A stretch of DNA of 64,000 bases from JANQRA01 sp035762545 (lineage in GTDB: Bacteria; Actinomycetota; Acidimicrobiia; Spongiisociales; ZC4RG35). Positions within the stretch are counted from its first letter, which is position 1; each line of letters begins with the position of its first letter. The translations under genes were made by a program, and so were the position numbers. The notes below the pieces were generated by a model that was not told the DNA's origin, ran no database searches, and saw only the letters and a program-made list of their open reading frames with translations. Shown in pieces: positions 25,726-34,035 of the stretch. The DNA is taken from positions 1 through 64,000 of the forward strand of contig DASTOM010000007.1 of NCBI GenBank assembly GCA_035762545.1, read 5' to 3'.

Positions 25726-27488
25726 CCTTCGGAACCTCCGGCTTCGTCCCGGCGGGCACGCGAGCTGGCTGTGAGATCGACTCCCAATTCGGCGAGCTGG
25801 TAGTCATCCACCCACGTTGGGGCCCCCGTCATCGGATCCACACCGGTCTGTGTCTTGGGAAACGGAATCACCTCGCGTATCGACGACTCACCCTGAAGGA
25901 CCATCACGAGACGGTCGATACCGAACGCAAAGCCACCGTGCGGTGGCGTCCCGTACTCGAGGGCCTCGAGAAACCAGCCGAAGCGCCGCTCGGCGATCTC
26001 GGAGTCGATCCCGAGGATCTCAAACACCTGTCTCTGGACTGCCGGGTCGTGGATCCTGATCGATCCCGAACCAAGCTCCACACCGTTGAGGACGGCGTCA
26101 TAAGCATTGGAGAGTGCTCCCTGAGGGTGGTCCCGCATCTCGTCGATCGAGACCGGCGAGGTGAACGGGTGATGAGAGAAGGTGATGCCGCCGTCCTCGT
26201 CTTCCTCGAACAACGGGAAGTCCACCACCCACAGGAACGAGAGCTCGTCGTGTCCTTTCGGCCGGCCCAAGTCGTTGCGCAGACCGCCGAGGACCTCGAC
26301 CGCCGTGCGCCATCGGTCGGCTGCGATGAGCAGCAGGTGCCCGGGTTCGGCGTCGAGGGCGGTCTTGATCGCCCCTTGTTCACCTTCGGACAGGAACTTG
26401 GCAACGGGCGATCGGAGAGATCCGTCATCTTCGACCACCATCCATACCAGTCCCCTGGCACCCAGCTCCTTGGCCCGTTCCGTGAGCTGATCGGCGCGGG
26501 CACGTGACCATTCCTGGGCACCTGCGTTGATCCCGCGGACGGTGCCGGCCGACTCGATGACTCCCTTGAAGACACCGAACTCGGTGCCGGTCAGGTGGTC
26601 GGTCAGGTCGACGAGCTCCATTCCAAAGCGGAGGTCGGGCTTGTCGGATCCGAAGCGATTCATAGCCTCGTCCCAGGTGAGCCTGGGCAGGGGAAGCTCG
26701 ACGTCCACCCCTCTCAATTCCTTGGCTACGGCGGCGAGAACCTTCTCGATGGTGGCCAGGACTTCGTCGCGTCCCCAGAACGACCCCTCGAGGTCCAGTT
26801 GGGTGAACTCGAGCTGGCGATCGGCCCTGAAATCCTCGTCCCGATAGCAGCGGGCGATCTGGAAATAGCGCTCGACCCCCGAGATCATGAGCAGCTGCTT
26901 GAACAGCTGAGGCGACTGCGGGAGTGCATAGAACTCACCCTGACGTAGCCGTGATGGGACGAGCATGTCGCGGGCGCCCTCGGGTGTGGAGTTGATGAGC
27001 GTCGGGGTCTCCACCTCGAGAAAGCCCAGCCCATCGAGGGTCCGGCGGATCGCGGCCGTGGCCCGGGAACGGGCCCTGAGGTTGGCGGCCATCCGAGGAC
27101 GCCGAAGGTCGAGATATCGGTATTGGAGGCGGACCCGCTCATCGATTTCGACCCGGTCGTCGATCATGAACGGCAGAGTGCGCGACGGTGACAGCACGAT
27201 CACATCGTCGGCTCCGATCTCGACGAGCCCGGTGGCGAGGTCGGGGTTCTCCGTGCCCTCGGGTCGGCGTCGCACGGTCCCCGTGACGGAGACGCAGTAC
27301 TCCATCTTCAGGTCGTCGACGACGGGGTGCTCGTCCGGGTCAGCGACGACCTGGACCACACCTGAGGCGTCACGCACGTCGAAGAAGGCGATACCGCCGT
27401 GGTCCCGGCGTTTCTGCACCCAGCCGGCGACGGTCACCAACCCGTCGACGTCATCGACGCTCACGGTGCCCGCGGCGTGCGTCCTCAT
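25722..27488 (-). CDS. aspS: aspartyl-tRNA synthetase (possibly Asp/Asn)
   Basis: Class II synthetase of 588 residues with an N-terminal OB anticodon-binding domain (VAGWVQKRRDHGGIAFFDVR), motif 2 IARCYRDEDFRADRQLEF and the C-terminal GFAFGIDRLVMVL. I place the start at the ATG at 27488, which overlaps the hisS stop as ATGA. The frame is open 30 codons further, but that part only shadows hisS. Whether it is discriminating, or also charges tRNA-Asn for a GatCAB pathway, cannot be told here. Confidence 0.96.
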   Translation of the reverse strand: MRTHAAGTVSVDDVDGLVTVAGWVQKRRDHGGIAFFDVRDASGVVQVVADPDEHPVVDDLKMEYCVSVTGTVRRRPEGTENPDLATGLVEIGADDVIVLSPSRTLPFMIDDRVEIDERVRLQYRYLDLRRPRMAANLRARSRATAAIRRTLDGLGFLEVETPTLINSTPEGARDMLVPSRLRQGEFYALPQSPQLFKQLLMISGVERYFQIARCYRDEDFRADRQLEFTQLDLEGSFWGRDEVLATIEKVLAAVAKELRGVDVELPLPRLTWDEAMNRFGSDKPDLRFGMELVDLTDHLTGTEFGVFKGVIESAGTVRGINAGAQEWSRARADQLTERAKELGARGLVWMVVEDDGSLRSPVAKFLSEGEQGAIKTALDAEPGHLLLIAADRWRTAVEVLGGLRNDLGRPKGHDELSFLWVVDFPLFEEDEDGGITFSHHPFTSPVSIDEMRDHPQGALSNAYDAVLNGVELGSGSIRIHDPAVQRQVFEILGIDSEIAERRFGWFLEALEYGTPPHGGFAFGIDRLVMVLQGESSIREVIPFPKTQTGVDPMTGAPTWVDDYQLAELGVDLTASSRARRDEAGGSEG

Positions 27489-28690
27489 ACCTTCAACCAA
27501 CTCGCAACCTCCTGCAGCGGCATTTCCAGACGCTCGCTGCTCGTCTGCACATCGACAGGGTGGTCTTGGCCCCTCCACACCAGGACGACCGGGGCGTCGA
27601 GACGTCGGGCCGAGCGAAACTGTGCCTTCACCGAACGACCATCCACGTCGAAGTCGACCCGGATCCCGTCGGCCCGCAACTTGGAGGCGACCACGAGAGC
27701 TTCCTCCGGGCCTGTCTCGGACACCAGGTAGGCGTCCAGATGGGCCCGCTCCGGGTCGCCAAGGGCAAGGATGATCCGATCGATTCCCAATGCAAACCCG
27801 ACGCCGGGCGTTTCCGGGCCTCCGATCGACCTAGCCAAACCGTCGTACCGCCCTCCCCCGCCCACCGCGTTCTGTGCGGCGTCTAGGCCCGTGGCTATGT
27901 ATTCGAAGGCGGTGCGGGTGTAATAGTCGAGACCCCGCACCAGACGGGCATCCTCCTGATATGGGATCCCGAGTGAGTCAAGGCCTACCTTGACCTGCTG
28001 GTAGTGCACGACGCACGGCTCGCAGAGATGGTCCAGGGTCCTCGGAGCGTCAGCCAACAGGTGGGCGTCGACCTTCGAATCGAGGACACGCAGTGGATTG
28101 CGGTCGATGAGCGTCACCGAGTCGGCACTGAGGTCTCCCTCGATGCCATGCAGAAACTCACGTAGGGCAGTCACATAGCCCGGTCGACAAACCTGATCAC
28201 CGATGGAGTTGATGAGCAGCGCCACAGGCGACAGACCCGTCGACGTGACGTAGCGGTATCCGAGTTCTATGACCTCGACGTCGGCGAGTGGCGACGCTGT
28301 ACCGACGTGCTCCGCGCCCACCTGCCAGAACTGTCTTCGTCGGCCCTTCTGTGGCCTCTCGTACCTGAAGAACGGCCCCGAGTACGCACCCTTCCAGACC
28401 CCCTGCTCACCGGAGTCGAGATAGGCCCGCACGACCCCGGCCGTGCCTTCCGGACGCAGTGTCACCGACCGTCCTCCCCGGTCGTTGAACGTGTACATCT
28501 GCTTGGTGACGACCTCGGTGGTGTCGCCGACGCCCCGCTCGAACAGGTCGGTCGACTCGAACACTGGCGTGCTCACCAACGGGTACCCGAACCGTTCCGA
28601 CCAGTCCTCCCAGGAGCGCAACACCTCACGCCAGGTCTGCGACCCGGGCGCGATGATGTCATCTGTTCCTTTGGGAGGCTTGAAGCTCAT
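27485..28690 (-). CDS. hisS: histidyl-tRNA synthetase
   Basis: Charges tRNA-His. The 401-residue class II protein begins FKPPKGTDDI and carries LRPEGTAGVVRAYL, the motif 2 region FFRYERPQKGRRRQFWQ, the histidine-A loop LVRGLDYYTRTAFE, GGGGRYDGLARSIGG and a short C-terminal anticodon domain. It overlaps aspS by four bases and follows the VOC gene after 36 bases. Confidence 0.96.
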   Translation of the reverse strand: MSFKPPKGTDDIIAPGSQTWREVLRSWEDWSERFGYPLVSTPVFESTDLFERGVGDTTEVVTKQMYTFNDRGGRSVTLRPEGTAGVVRAYLDSGEQGVWKGAYSGPFFRYERPQKGRRRQFWQVGAEHVGTASPLADVEVIELGYRYVTSTGLSPVALLINSIGDQVCRPGYVTALREFLHGIEGDLSADSVTLIDRNPLRVLDSKVDAHLLADAPRTLDHLCEPCVVHYQQVKVGLDSLGIPYQEDARLVRGLDYYTRTAFEYIATGLDAAQNAVGGGGRYDGLARSIGGPETPGVGFALGIDRIILALGDPERAHLDAYLVSETGPEEALVVASKLRADGIRVDFDVDGRSVKAQFRSARRLDAPVVLVWRGQDHPVDVQTSSERLEMPLQEVASWLKV

Positions 28691-28726
28691 GGGTTGGGCG
28701 CGCAGGTTACCGAGCGGCCCCCGGGT

Positions 28727-29149
28727 TCACACTTCGTCGGTGCCTTGCTCGTCCAGCTCCTCGAAGAGCGTGAGCTGGAGCCCCGCCGGGCCGTCCAGAC
28801 GCGAATTGAGTGAGAGCCAGGGTGTTTCGACGGGTTCGGCGATCAGTTCGGCTCCGGCAGAGATCGCGACCTGCGTTGCCGTCCGGGTGTCTGCAACCTC
28901 GAATGCGACCCTGAGATGTGGGGCGACCCGCTCCCCCACTTCGACCTGGTCGATGAATTCGATCTGGGCTGGATTCGACAGCTCGAGGGTCGCCCTCCCG
29001 GCATCGAGGATCATCACCTCGGCGCCACCCTCGCCCGAGTACGACTCGAGCTCTCGCATGCCGAGCGCGTCCCGATAGAAGCCGACTGCCTCCTCGAAGT
29101 CGGCGGCATCGACGACCAGCCGCATCTGGGTCACTTCGACGTTTGCCAT
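28727..29149 (-). CDS. VOC (glyoxalase/bleomycin resistance) superfamily protein
   Basis: A 140-residue single-unit VOC protein with two beta-alpha-beta-beta-beta modules: VTQMRLVVDAADFEEAVGFY at the start and LRVAFEVADTRTATQVAI in the second half, ending PAGLQLTLFEE. Metal-ligand positions are not obvious enough to assign an activity. It lies between the MBL-fold hydrolase and hisS in the rel-hisS stretch; pairing with a glyoxalase II-like hydrolase invites a methylglyoxal role, but the sequence does not show it. Confidence 0.75.
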   Translation of the reverse strand: MANVEVTQMRLVVDAADFEEAVGFYRDALGMRELESYSGEGGAEVMILDAGRATLELSNPAQIEFIDQVEVGERVAPHLRVAFEVADTRTATQVAISAGAELIAEPVETPWLSLNSRLDGPAGLQLTLFEELDEQGTDEV

Positions 29150-29159
29150 CTCCGACCTC

Positions 29160-29810
29160 TCACGCCCACTCGTTGCGAAACGGATTGGTTCTGCGCTCTC
29201 TTCCGATGGTGGTCTCGGGTCCGTGGCCGGGCAACACGTCGACGTCGTCGTCCAGCGTCATCACCTGGTCACGCATCGAGTCCAGCAGTTGTTCCCATGA
29301 ACCTCCCGGGAGGTCGGTCCGCCCCACGCTTCCGGCGAACAGCTGATCACCCGTGAAGAGGACCCCTTCGGCCTTCCAGTAGAGACACACGTGTCCAGGG
29401 GTGTGACCCGGTGTGTGACGCACCTCCAATGACACACCTGCCAGGTCGAGCGTCTGGCCGTGCTCCAGATATTCGATCGTCTCGGGCACTTCATAGGAAC
29501 CAGGTGGCGCAGTGCCGAATATCGCCTGAAGCTGACGAGTTGGGTGCATCGTCAGAAAGTCATCGGCGCCATGCACATAGGTGACCGCTCCCGAGGCTGC
29601 CGCCAAGGCACCTGCGCCGCCGGTGTGGTCGACGTGGCCATGAGTGAGCACGATCCCCACCACCGCCAGGTCGAGACGTGCAAGTTGCTGTCCGATCACC
29701 GGCGGGTCGGGTGGCGCATCTACCAGCAATGCCTTGCCTTCGTCGTCGGAGACGATGTAAGCGTTGGTCTCCGCCACCCAGGCCGGAATCCGGTGGATCT
29801 GCACGGGCAC
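29160..29810 (-). CDS. metallo-beta-lactamase fold hydrolase, glyoxalase II-like
   Basis: A 216-residue MBL-fold hydrolase. The metal motif is THGHVDHTGG (H57, H59, D61, H62), followed by further ligands in VRHTPGHTPGHVCLYW and the C-terminal LPGHGPETTIG. Such short proteins are annotated as hydroxyacylglutathione hydrolase-like, but actinobacteria usually lack glutathione, so the true thioester is unknown. It begins with GTG directly after the rel stop. A similar gene follows rel in M. tuberculosis by recalled gene order. Confidence 0.85.
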   Translation of the reverse strand: MPVQIHRIPAWVAETNAYIVSDDEGKALLVDAPPDPPVIGQQLARLDLAVVGIVLTHGHVDHTGGAGALAAASGAVTYVHGADDFLTMHPTRQLQAIFGTAPPGSYEVPETIEYLEHGQTLDLAGVSLEVRHTPGHTPGHVCLYWKAEGVLFTGDQLFAGSVGRTDLPGGSWEQLLDSMRDQVMTLDDDVDVLPGHGPETTIGRERRTNPFRNEWA

Positions 29811-31976
29811 CTACAAGGTGGAGGGATCGTTGGCGAGCCGGAAGGCGGTGTATACCCCGTCGACCCCTCGAAGGTCAGTCAGGAGACGCGGAAGCTGACT
29901 CGGGTCGGACAACTCCACCTCATATTTGAGGATCGCCACCCGATCCTGTCCTGTGTTGGTCGAGGATGCGGTGATGTTCGCCCCTGTGTCCGAGATGACG
30001 GAGGTGACATCCCTGAGGAGCCGGGCCCGGTCGAGGGCCTCCACCTGGATCCAAACGACGAACTCGCCGGCGACGTCTGAAGGCCAGCTGACATCCACTG
30101 AACGCTCCCTCCGAGCCGTCAAAGAGGCCACGTTCGTGCAGTCGGAGCGGTGGACCGACACGCCTCTGCCCACCGTGACATAACCCACGATCGGGTCACC
30201 GGGTACAGGAGAGCAGCACTGTGCGAGATGGACGAGCATGTCCTCCTGTCCTTCTACCACGACATGGGCGGAGCCGGAGGGACGTCGGCGCCGGGTCGGT
30301 TGGAAGAGGTCGTCACCGGTGTCGGGAGCCAGCCGACGATGCAAACGGACTGCGATGCTGTCCATAGACACGTTCCCCTCGCCGACTGCCACCTGCAGGG
30401 CCTCGACATCCCTTTGTCCCAACTCGTTGGCGATCTTCTCCAAATGCTCCGTCTGTTCCGACGACGACAGGTCCGGGGCTTCCCGTTTGAGGAGAGCCTG
30501 AAGTTGCTCCTTGCCATCGGTGATGGCGTGGTCTCTGCGCTCCTTCTGGAACCACTGCTTGATCTTCCCCTTGGCCTTTCCGGTGCGGGCGAACTTCAGC
30601 CAGTCCCGGGACGGCCCGGCGTCGGGCGAGTTGGAGGTGAGCACTTCGACGATGTCACCCGAGTCGAGCTTGGTCGACAGTGGGACGAGACGACCGTTGA
30701 CCCTTGCTCCGACACAGCGGTGTCCCACTTCGGTATGGACGGCGTAGGCAAAGTCGACCGGAGTCGACCCCTTGGGCAACTCCTTGACATCGCCACCTGG
30801 GGTGAGGACGAACACCTCGTCCAGGTAGAGATCCATCTTGAGGTTGGCCAGGAACTCCTCGGGGTCCTCGTCGAGCAGATCGATCTCCATCAGGGGCTCG
30901 GCGGCAACGTCCCCCTCCTTGTAGCGCCAGTGGGCGGCGATGCCGGACTCGGCCCGGCCATGCATCTCCTCGGTGCGGATCTGGACTTCGAGAGGCTTGC
31001 CGTCCGGCCCGATCACGGTCGTGTGGAGCGACTGGTAGAGGTTGATCTTGGGCATGGCGACATAGTCCTTGAACCGGCCCGTCACCGGCACCCAGTGGCT
31101 GTGGACCAGACCAAGTGCGGCGTAACAGTCCCTGGTGTTCTGGGTGATGATGCGGATGCCGATCAGATCGTGGATGTCTTCGAAAGGCCGGTTCTGCTCG
31201 AGCATCTTTCGATAAATGGAGAACTGATGTTTGGGGCGGCCGGTCACCACGGCCTCGATCCCCGAGTCGGCGAGCATCCCAGCGATCTCCTCAGTCATCT
31301 TCTCGATGAAGGCTTCACGTTCCGGGGCCGCCTCGGCGAGCTTGGCCTGGATCTCGGCGTTGGGTCCGGGATAGAGGATCGCGAAGCACCTGTCCTCGAA
31401 CTCGTGCTTGATCTCCTGGACACCGAGACGGTGTGCCAGAGGGGCGTAGACGTCGAGGGTTTCACGCGCCACCCTCATCTGCTTCTCCTCCCGGAGGGCA
31501 TAGACCGTTCGCATGTTGTGGAGCCGGTCGAAGAGCTTGATGATCAGGACCCGGACGTCACGAGCCATAGCCACCACCATCTTTCGGATGCTGGCCGCCT
31601 GAGCCTGCTCGCGGTTGGAGTAGCGAACCCGGTCCAGCTTCGTCACGCCGTCGATGAGCGAGGCGATGTCCTTCCCGAACTCCTCCTCGACTTTGGCGAG
31701 GGTCAGCGGTGTGTCTTCGACCGTGTCATGGAGGAACGCGGCCGCGATGGTGTCGGCGTCGAGCCCGTACCGTGCCAGCATGAACGCCACGGTCGTAGGG
31801 TGAGTTATGTACGGGGCTCCGGTCTTTCTGGTCTGGCCACGATGAGCTTCTTCAGCCCTACCGTGTGCCCGTCGGAGCAAGTCGATGTCACCGTCGGGAT
31901 AGTGCGCCCGGAACGCGTCGAGAACGTCGGCCAGCGTGGCCGTCGTCACCTGCTCAGTCGTATCGGAGAAGGGCAT
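29811..31976 (-). CDS. rel: bifunctional (p)ppGpp synthetase/hydrolase
   Basis: The stringent-response alarmone enzyme. Domains in order: hydrolase HD (H59; FLHDTVEDTP with H83-D84), synthetase (KHQFSIYRKM, then GRFKDYVAMPKINLYQSLHT), TGS (EVFVLTPGGDVKELPKGSTP), a helical/zinc-finger region and a C-terminal ACT domain. An intact HD site and the RFKD motif mark the bifunctional Rel type. I place the start at the ATG at 31976, giving 721 residues and a 23-base overlap with apt; the frame extends 44 codons further only as shadow of apt. Confidence 0.96.
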   Translation of the reverse strand: MPFSDTTEQVTTATLADVLDAFRAHYPDGDIDLLRRAHGRAEEAHRGQTRKTGAPYITHPTTVAFMLARYGLDADTIAAAFLHDTVEDTPLTLAKVEEEFGKDIASLIDGVTKLDRVRYSNREQAQAASIRKMVVAMARDVRVLIIKLFDRLHNMRTVYALREEKQMRVARETLDVYAPLAHRLGVQEIKHEFEDRCFAILYPGPNAEIQAKLAEAAPEREAFIEKMTEEIAGMLADSGIEAVVTGRPKHQFSIYRKMLEQNRPFEDIHDLIGIRIITQNTRDCYAALGLVHSHWVPVTGRFKDYVAMPKINLYQSLHTTVIGPDGKPLEVQIRTEEMHGRAESGIAAHWRYKEGDVAAEPLMEIDLLDEDPEEFLANLKMDLYLDEVFVLTPGGDVKELPKGSTPVDFAYAVHTEVGHRCVGARVNGRLVPLSTKLDSGDIVEVLTSNSPDAGPSRDWLKFARTGKAKGKIKQWFQKERRDHAITDGKEQLQALLKREAPDLSSSEQTEHLEKIANELGQRDVEALQVAVGEGNVSMDSIAVRLHRRLAPDTGDDLFQPTRRRRPSGSAHVVVEGQEDMLVHLAQCCSPVPGDPIVGYVTVGRGVSVHRSDCTNVASLTARRERSVDVSWPSDVAGEFVVWIQVEALDRARLLRDVTSVISDTGANITASSTNTGQDRVAILKYEVELSDPSQLPRLLTDLRGVDGVYTAFRLANDPSTL

Positions 31977-32472
31977 GTAGTGGTACCCCGTCGAGTCTGG
32001 ACGCTCCGTTGAGGAAGCCGAGCTCGATGAAGACGGAGAAGCCGACAACGTCTGCACCAAGCTGCCTGAGCAGACGGATCGCGGCAGCAGCAGTCCCACC
32101 CGTGGCAATCACGTCGTCGACGAGGAGGACCTTCTCCCCGGCGGCAATGGCGTCGGTGTGAACCTCGAGCGAGTCGAATCCGTACTCCAGCTCGTATTCC
32201 TCCTTGACAGTCTCGTAAGGAAGTTTCCCCGGCTTGCGCAAAGGTATGAACCCGGCTCCGAGGTGGTCGGCGACCGGGGTAGCCAGTGTGAAGCCTCTCG
32301 CCTCGATGCCGGCGACCTTGGTGATCCCTGAAGTTGTGAAGGGCTCTGCCATCGCATCGATCAGATCGCTCAACGCACCCGGGTGAGCCAAGACGGGGGT
32401 GATGTCCTTGAAGATCACTCCCTTCTCGGGGAAGTCAGGAATGTCGCGGACCAGTTCTTCGAGATTCTGCAC
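31954..32472 (-). CDS. apt: adenine phosphoribosyltransferase
   Basis: Purine salvage: adenine plus PRPP to AMP. The 172-residue protein opens with FPEKGVIFKDITPVL and has the PRPP loop VLLVDDVIATGGTAAAAIRL. Start is GTG with no ribosome site, but TAGACT sits exactly six bases upstream, so apt-rel probably begins with a leaderless message. It overlaps rel by 23 bases. The yajC-apt-rel order follows the actinobacterial pattern. Confidence 0.95.
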   Translation of the reverse strand: MQNLEELVRDIPDFPEKGVIFKDITPVLAHPGALSDLIDAMAEPFTTSGITKVAGIEARGFTLATPVADHLGAGFIPLRKPGKLPYETVKEEYELEYGFDSLEVHTDAIAAGEKVLLVDDVIATGGTAAAAIRLLRQLGADVVGFSVFIELGFLNGASRLDGVPLHALLRYD

Positions 32473-32478
32473 GATGTG

Positions 32479-32484
32479 AGTCTA
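32479..32484 (-). promoter_or_regulatory. -10 element, leaderless start of apt-rel
   Basis: TAGACT read leftward, six bases before the GTG of apt, in the 65-base gap after yajC. It would give the rel operon its own start. Confidence 0.5.
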
Positions 32485-32537
32485 CGGCCCGGGTCAGCCC
32501 TTTCCCGACCGTTGGGGCGTGGACCCGTAACGGGTCC

Positions 32538-32834
32538 TCAGCCTTCCTCGCCGACGCGCGCTCCGATGGCTCGCTTGGAGAACCTGATCTGACCGTCTTC
32601 GACCTTCAGCACGACACTTTCCTCGTCCATCGAGACCACGGTGCCGTGGATGCCGCCGATGGTGCGGACTTCGGCTCCGACCTCGAGTGTCTCCGCAAGC
32701 TCCTTCTGCTTGGCGGCGCGCTTGCGCTGGGGGCGGATGATCAGGAAGTAGAAGACGCCGACCATGAGGGCGAGGAAGAGAAGGGATGGCAGTGCACTTC
32801 CCTGCGCCTCTTGGGCGAACACGACAGAGCTCAC
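32538..32834 (-). CDS. yajC: preprotein translocase subunit YajC
   Basis: A 98-residue accessory subunit of SecYEG-SecDF with one membrane helix (about residues 13-33, ending FYFLIIRPQRKR) and a small cytoplasmic domain (LEVGAEVRTIGGIHGTVVSM). The GTG at 32834 is chosen because GGAGGA lies three to four bases before it. A longer frame starting 15 codons earlier lacks a site. It lies after tgt in the queA-secDF-tgt-yajC order. Confidence 0.92.
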   Translation of the reverse strand: MSSVVFAQEAQGSALPSLLFLALMVGVFYFLIIRPQRKRAAKQKELAETLEVGAEVRTIGGIHGTVVSMDEESVVLKVEDGQIRFSKRAIGARVGEEG

Positions 32835-32888
32835 GGTTCCTCCGGGAGTGGGTTGATTGGACCGCTGAGAATAGGCCACGGCTCAGGT

Positions 32889-33998
32889 CTAGGTCGAACC
32901 TTCCGACCTGGCCTCCCGAACTCCAGCGACGAAGGCGCCGAGGGTTCCGGCCACAATCGCCTCCCGGGCGTCGGCGACCAGGCCAAGCGTGTAGGTCAGG
33001 TTGTGAATCGTGAGAAGACGGTGGGCACTGATCTCCTTGCTGCGAACCAGATGACGCAGGTAGGCACGGGAATATCGCTGACAGGTGACACAACCACAGG
33101 ACGGATCGAGCGGACCTCCATCAGTCGTGTGCTCGACCTTGTTGACATTGAAGTCACCGGTGGACGTCAGGGCCCGACCATGTCGTGCAAGCCGCGTTGG
33201 GATCACACAGTCGAACATGTCGGCGCCGCGGACGATGGCATCGAGTAGGCCATCGGTGTCGCCCAGTCCCATGACGTAGCGGGGCCGGTCATCAGGAAGC
33301 TCGGCCACGGCAGCGGTGAGTGCAGCATTACGTTCCCGAGGCGGCTCGCCGACCGAGAGCCCTCCGATGGCGATCCCATCGAATCCGAGCGCCGCCGTCT
33401 CTCTGGCACTCTCGGCGCGGAGATCGAGGTCGACACCGCCCTGGACGATCCCGAATAGGGATTGGTCGGTTCGCTGGTGCGCTTCGAGGCACCGTTCCGC
33501 CCATCGCAGCGTGCGACGCATCTGGTCCTCGACGACCTCACGGAGCGCGGGGAGGCCGACACAGACGTCGAGCGCCATGGCGATGTCCGGTCCAAGCTGT
33601 TCCTGGGCGGAAACGGCCTCCTCCGGGGTGAGGTGGACGGTGGCACCGTCATATATCGACTTGAAGGTGGCTCCCTCCTCCTCGATCTCGGGATCGAGGG
33701 AGTAGATCTGAAAGCCCCCCGAGTCGGTGAGGATCGGTCGGTCCCAATCCATGAACCCATGCAGACCTCCTAGGTCGGCGATCAGGTGGGCGCCAGGGCG
33801 AAGCATCAGGTGATAGGTGTTCGAGAGGATGATCTCGGCGCCCACGGCGAGGAGATCGTCGGTGTCGACTGCCTTCACCGCGGCCCTTGTACCGACTGGC
33901 ATGAATGCGGGCGTCAGGACGTCGCCGTGGGGAGTGTGGAGGAAACCGGCACGGGCCTGGCCATCGACGGCAGCAGAGGCCCAGGTCACGGCTGGCAT
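32889..33998 (-). CDS. tgt: queuine tRNA-ribosyltransferase (tRNA-guanine transglycosylase)
   Basis: Exchanges guanine 34 for preQ1 in GUN tRNAs. The 369-residue TIM barrel shows LSNTYHLMLRPG, TDSGGFQIYSL, the nucleophile aspartate in DMFDCVIPTR and the zinc ligands in CGCVTCQRYSRAYLRHL. With queA in the same gene run, the organism should at least finish queuosine from preQ1; no preQ1 synthesis genes are in the window. A strong hairpin separates it from secDF. Confidence 0.96.
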   Translation of the reverse strand: MPAVTWASAAVDGQARAGFLHTPHGDVLTPAFMPVGTRAAVKAVDTDDLLAVGAEIILSNTYHLMLRPGAHLIADLGGLHGFMDWDRPILTDSGGFQIYSLDPEIEEEGATFKSIYDGATVHLTPEEAVSAQEQLGPDIAMALDVCVGLPALREVVEDQMRRTLRWAERCLEAHQRTDQSLFGIVQGGVDLDLRAESARETAALGFDGIAIGGLSVGEPPRERNAALTAAVAELPDDRPRYVMGLGDTDGLLDAIVRGADMFDCVIPTRLARHGRALTSTGDFNVNKVEHTTDGGPLDPSCGCVTCQRYSRAYLRHLVRSKEISAHRLLTIHNLTYTLGLVADAREAIVAGTLGAFVAGVREARSEGST

Positions 33999-34007
33999 CG
34001 GGCCAGG

Positions 34008-34031
34008 CTAGGTGCCTCGAGAGGCACCTAG
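34008..34031 (-). terminator. perfect hairpin between secDF and tgt
   Basis: Ten-base stem CTAGGTGCCT / AGGCACCTAG with a four-base loop, filling most of the 37-base gap. There is no T-run, so it may be a weak terminator, an mRNA-stability element, or may lower tgt translation relative to secDF. Confidence 0.5.
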
Positions 34032-34035
34032 GGCG

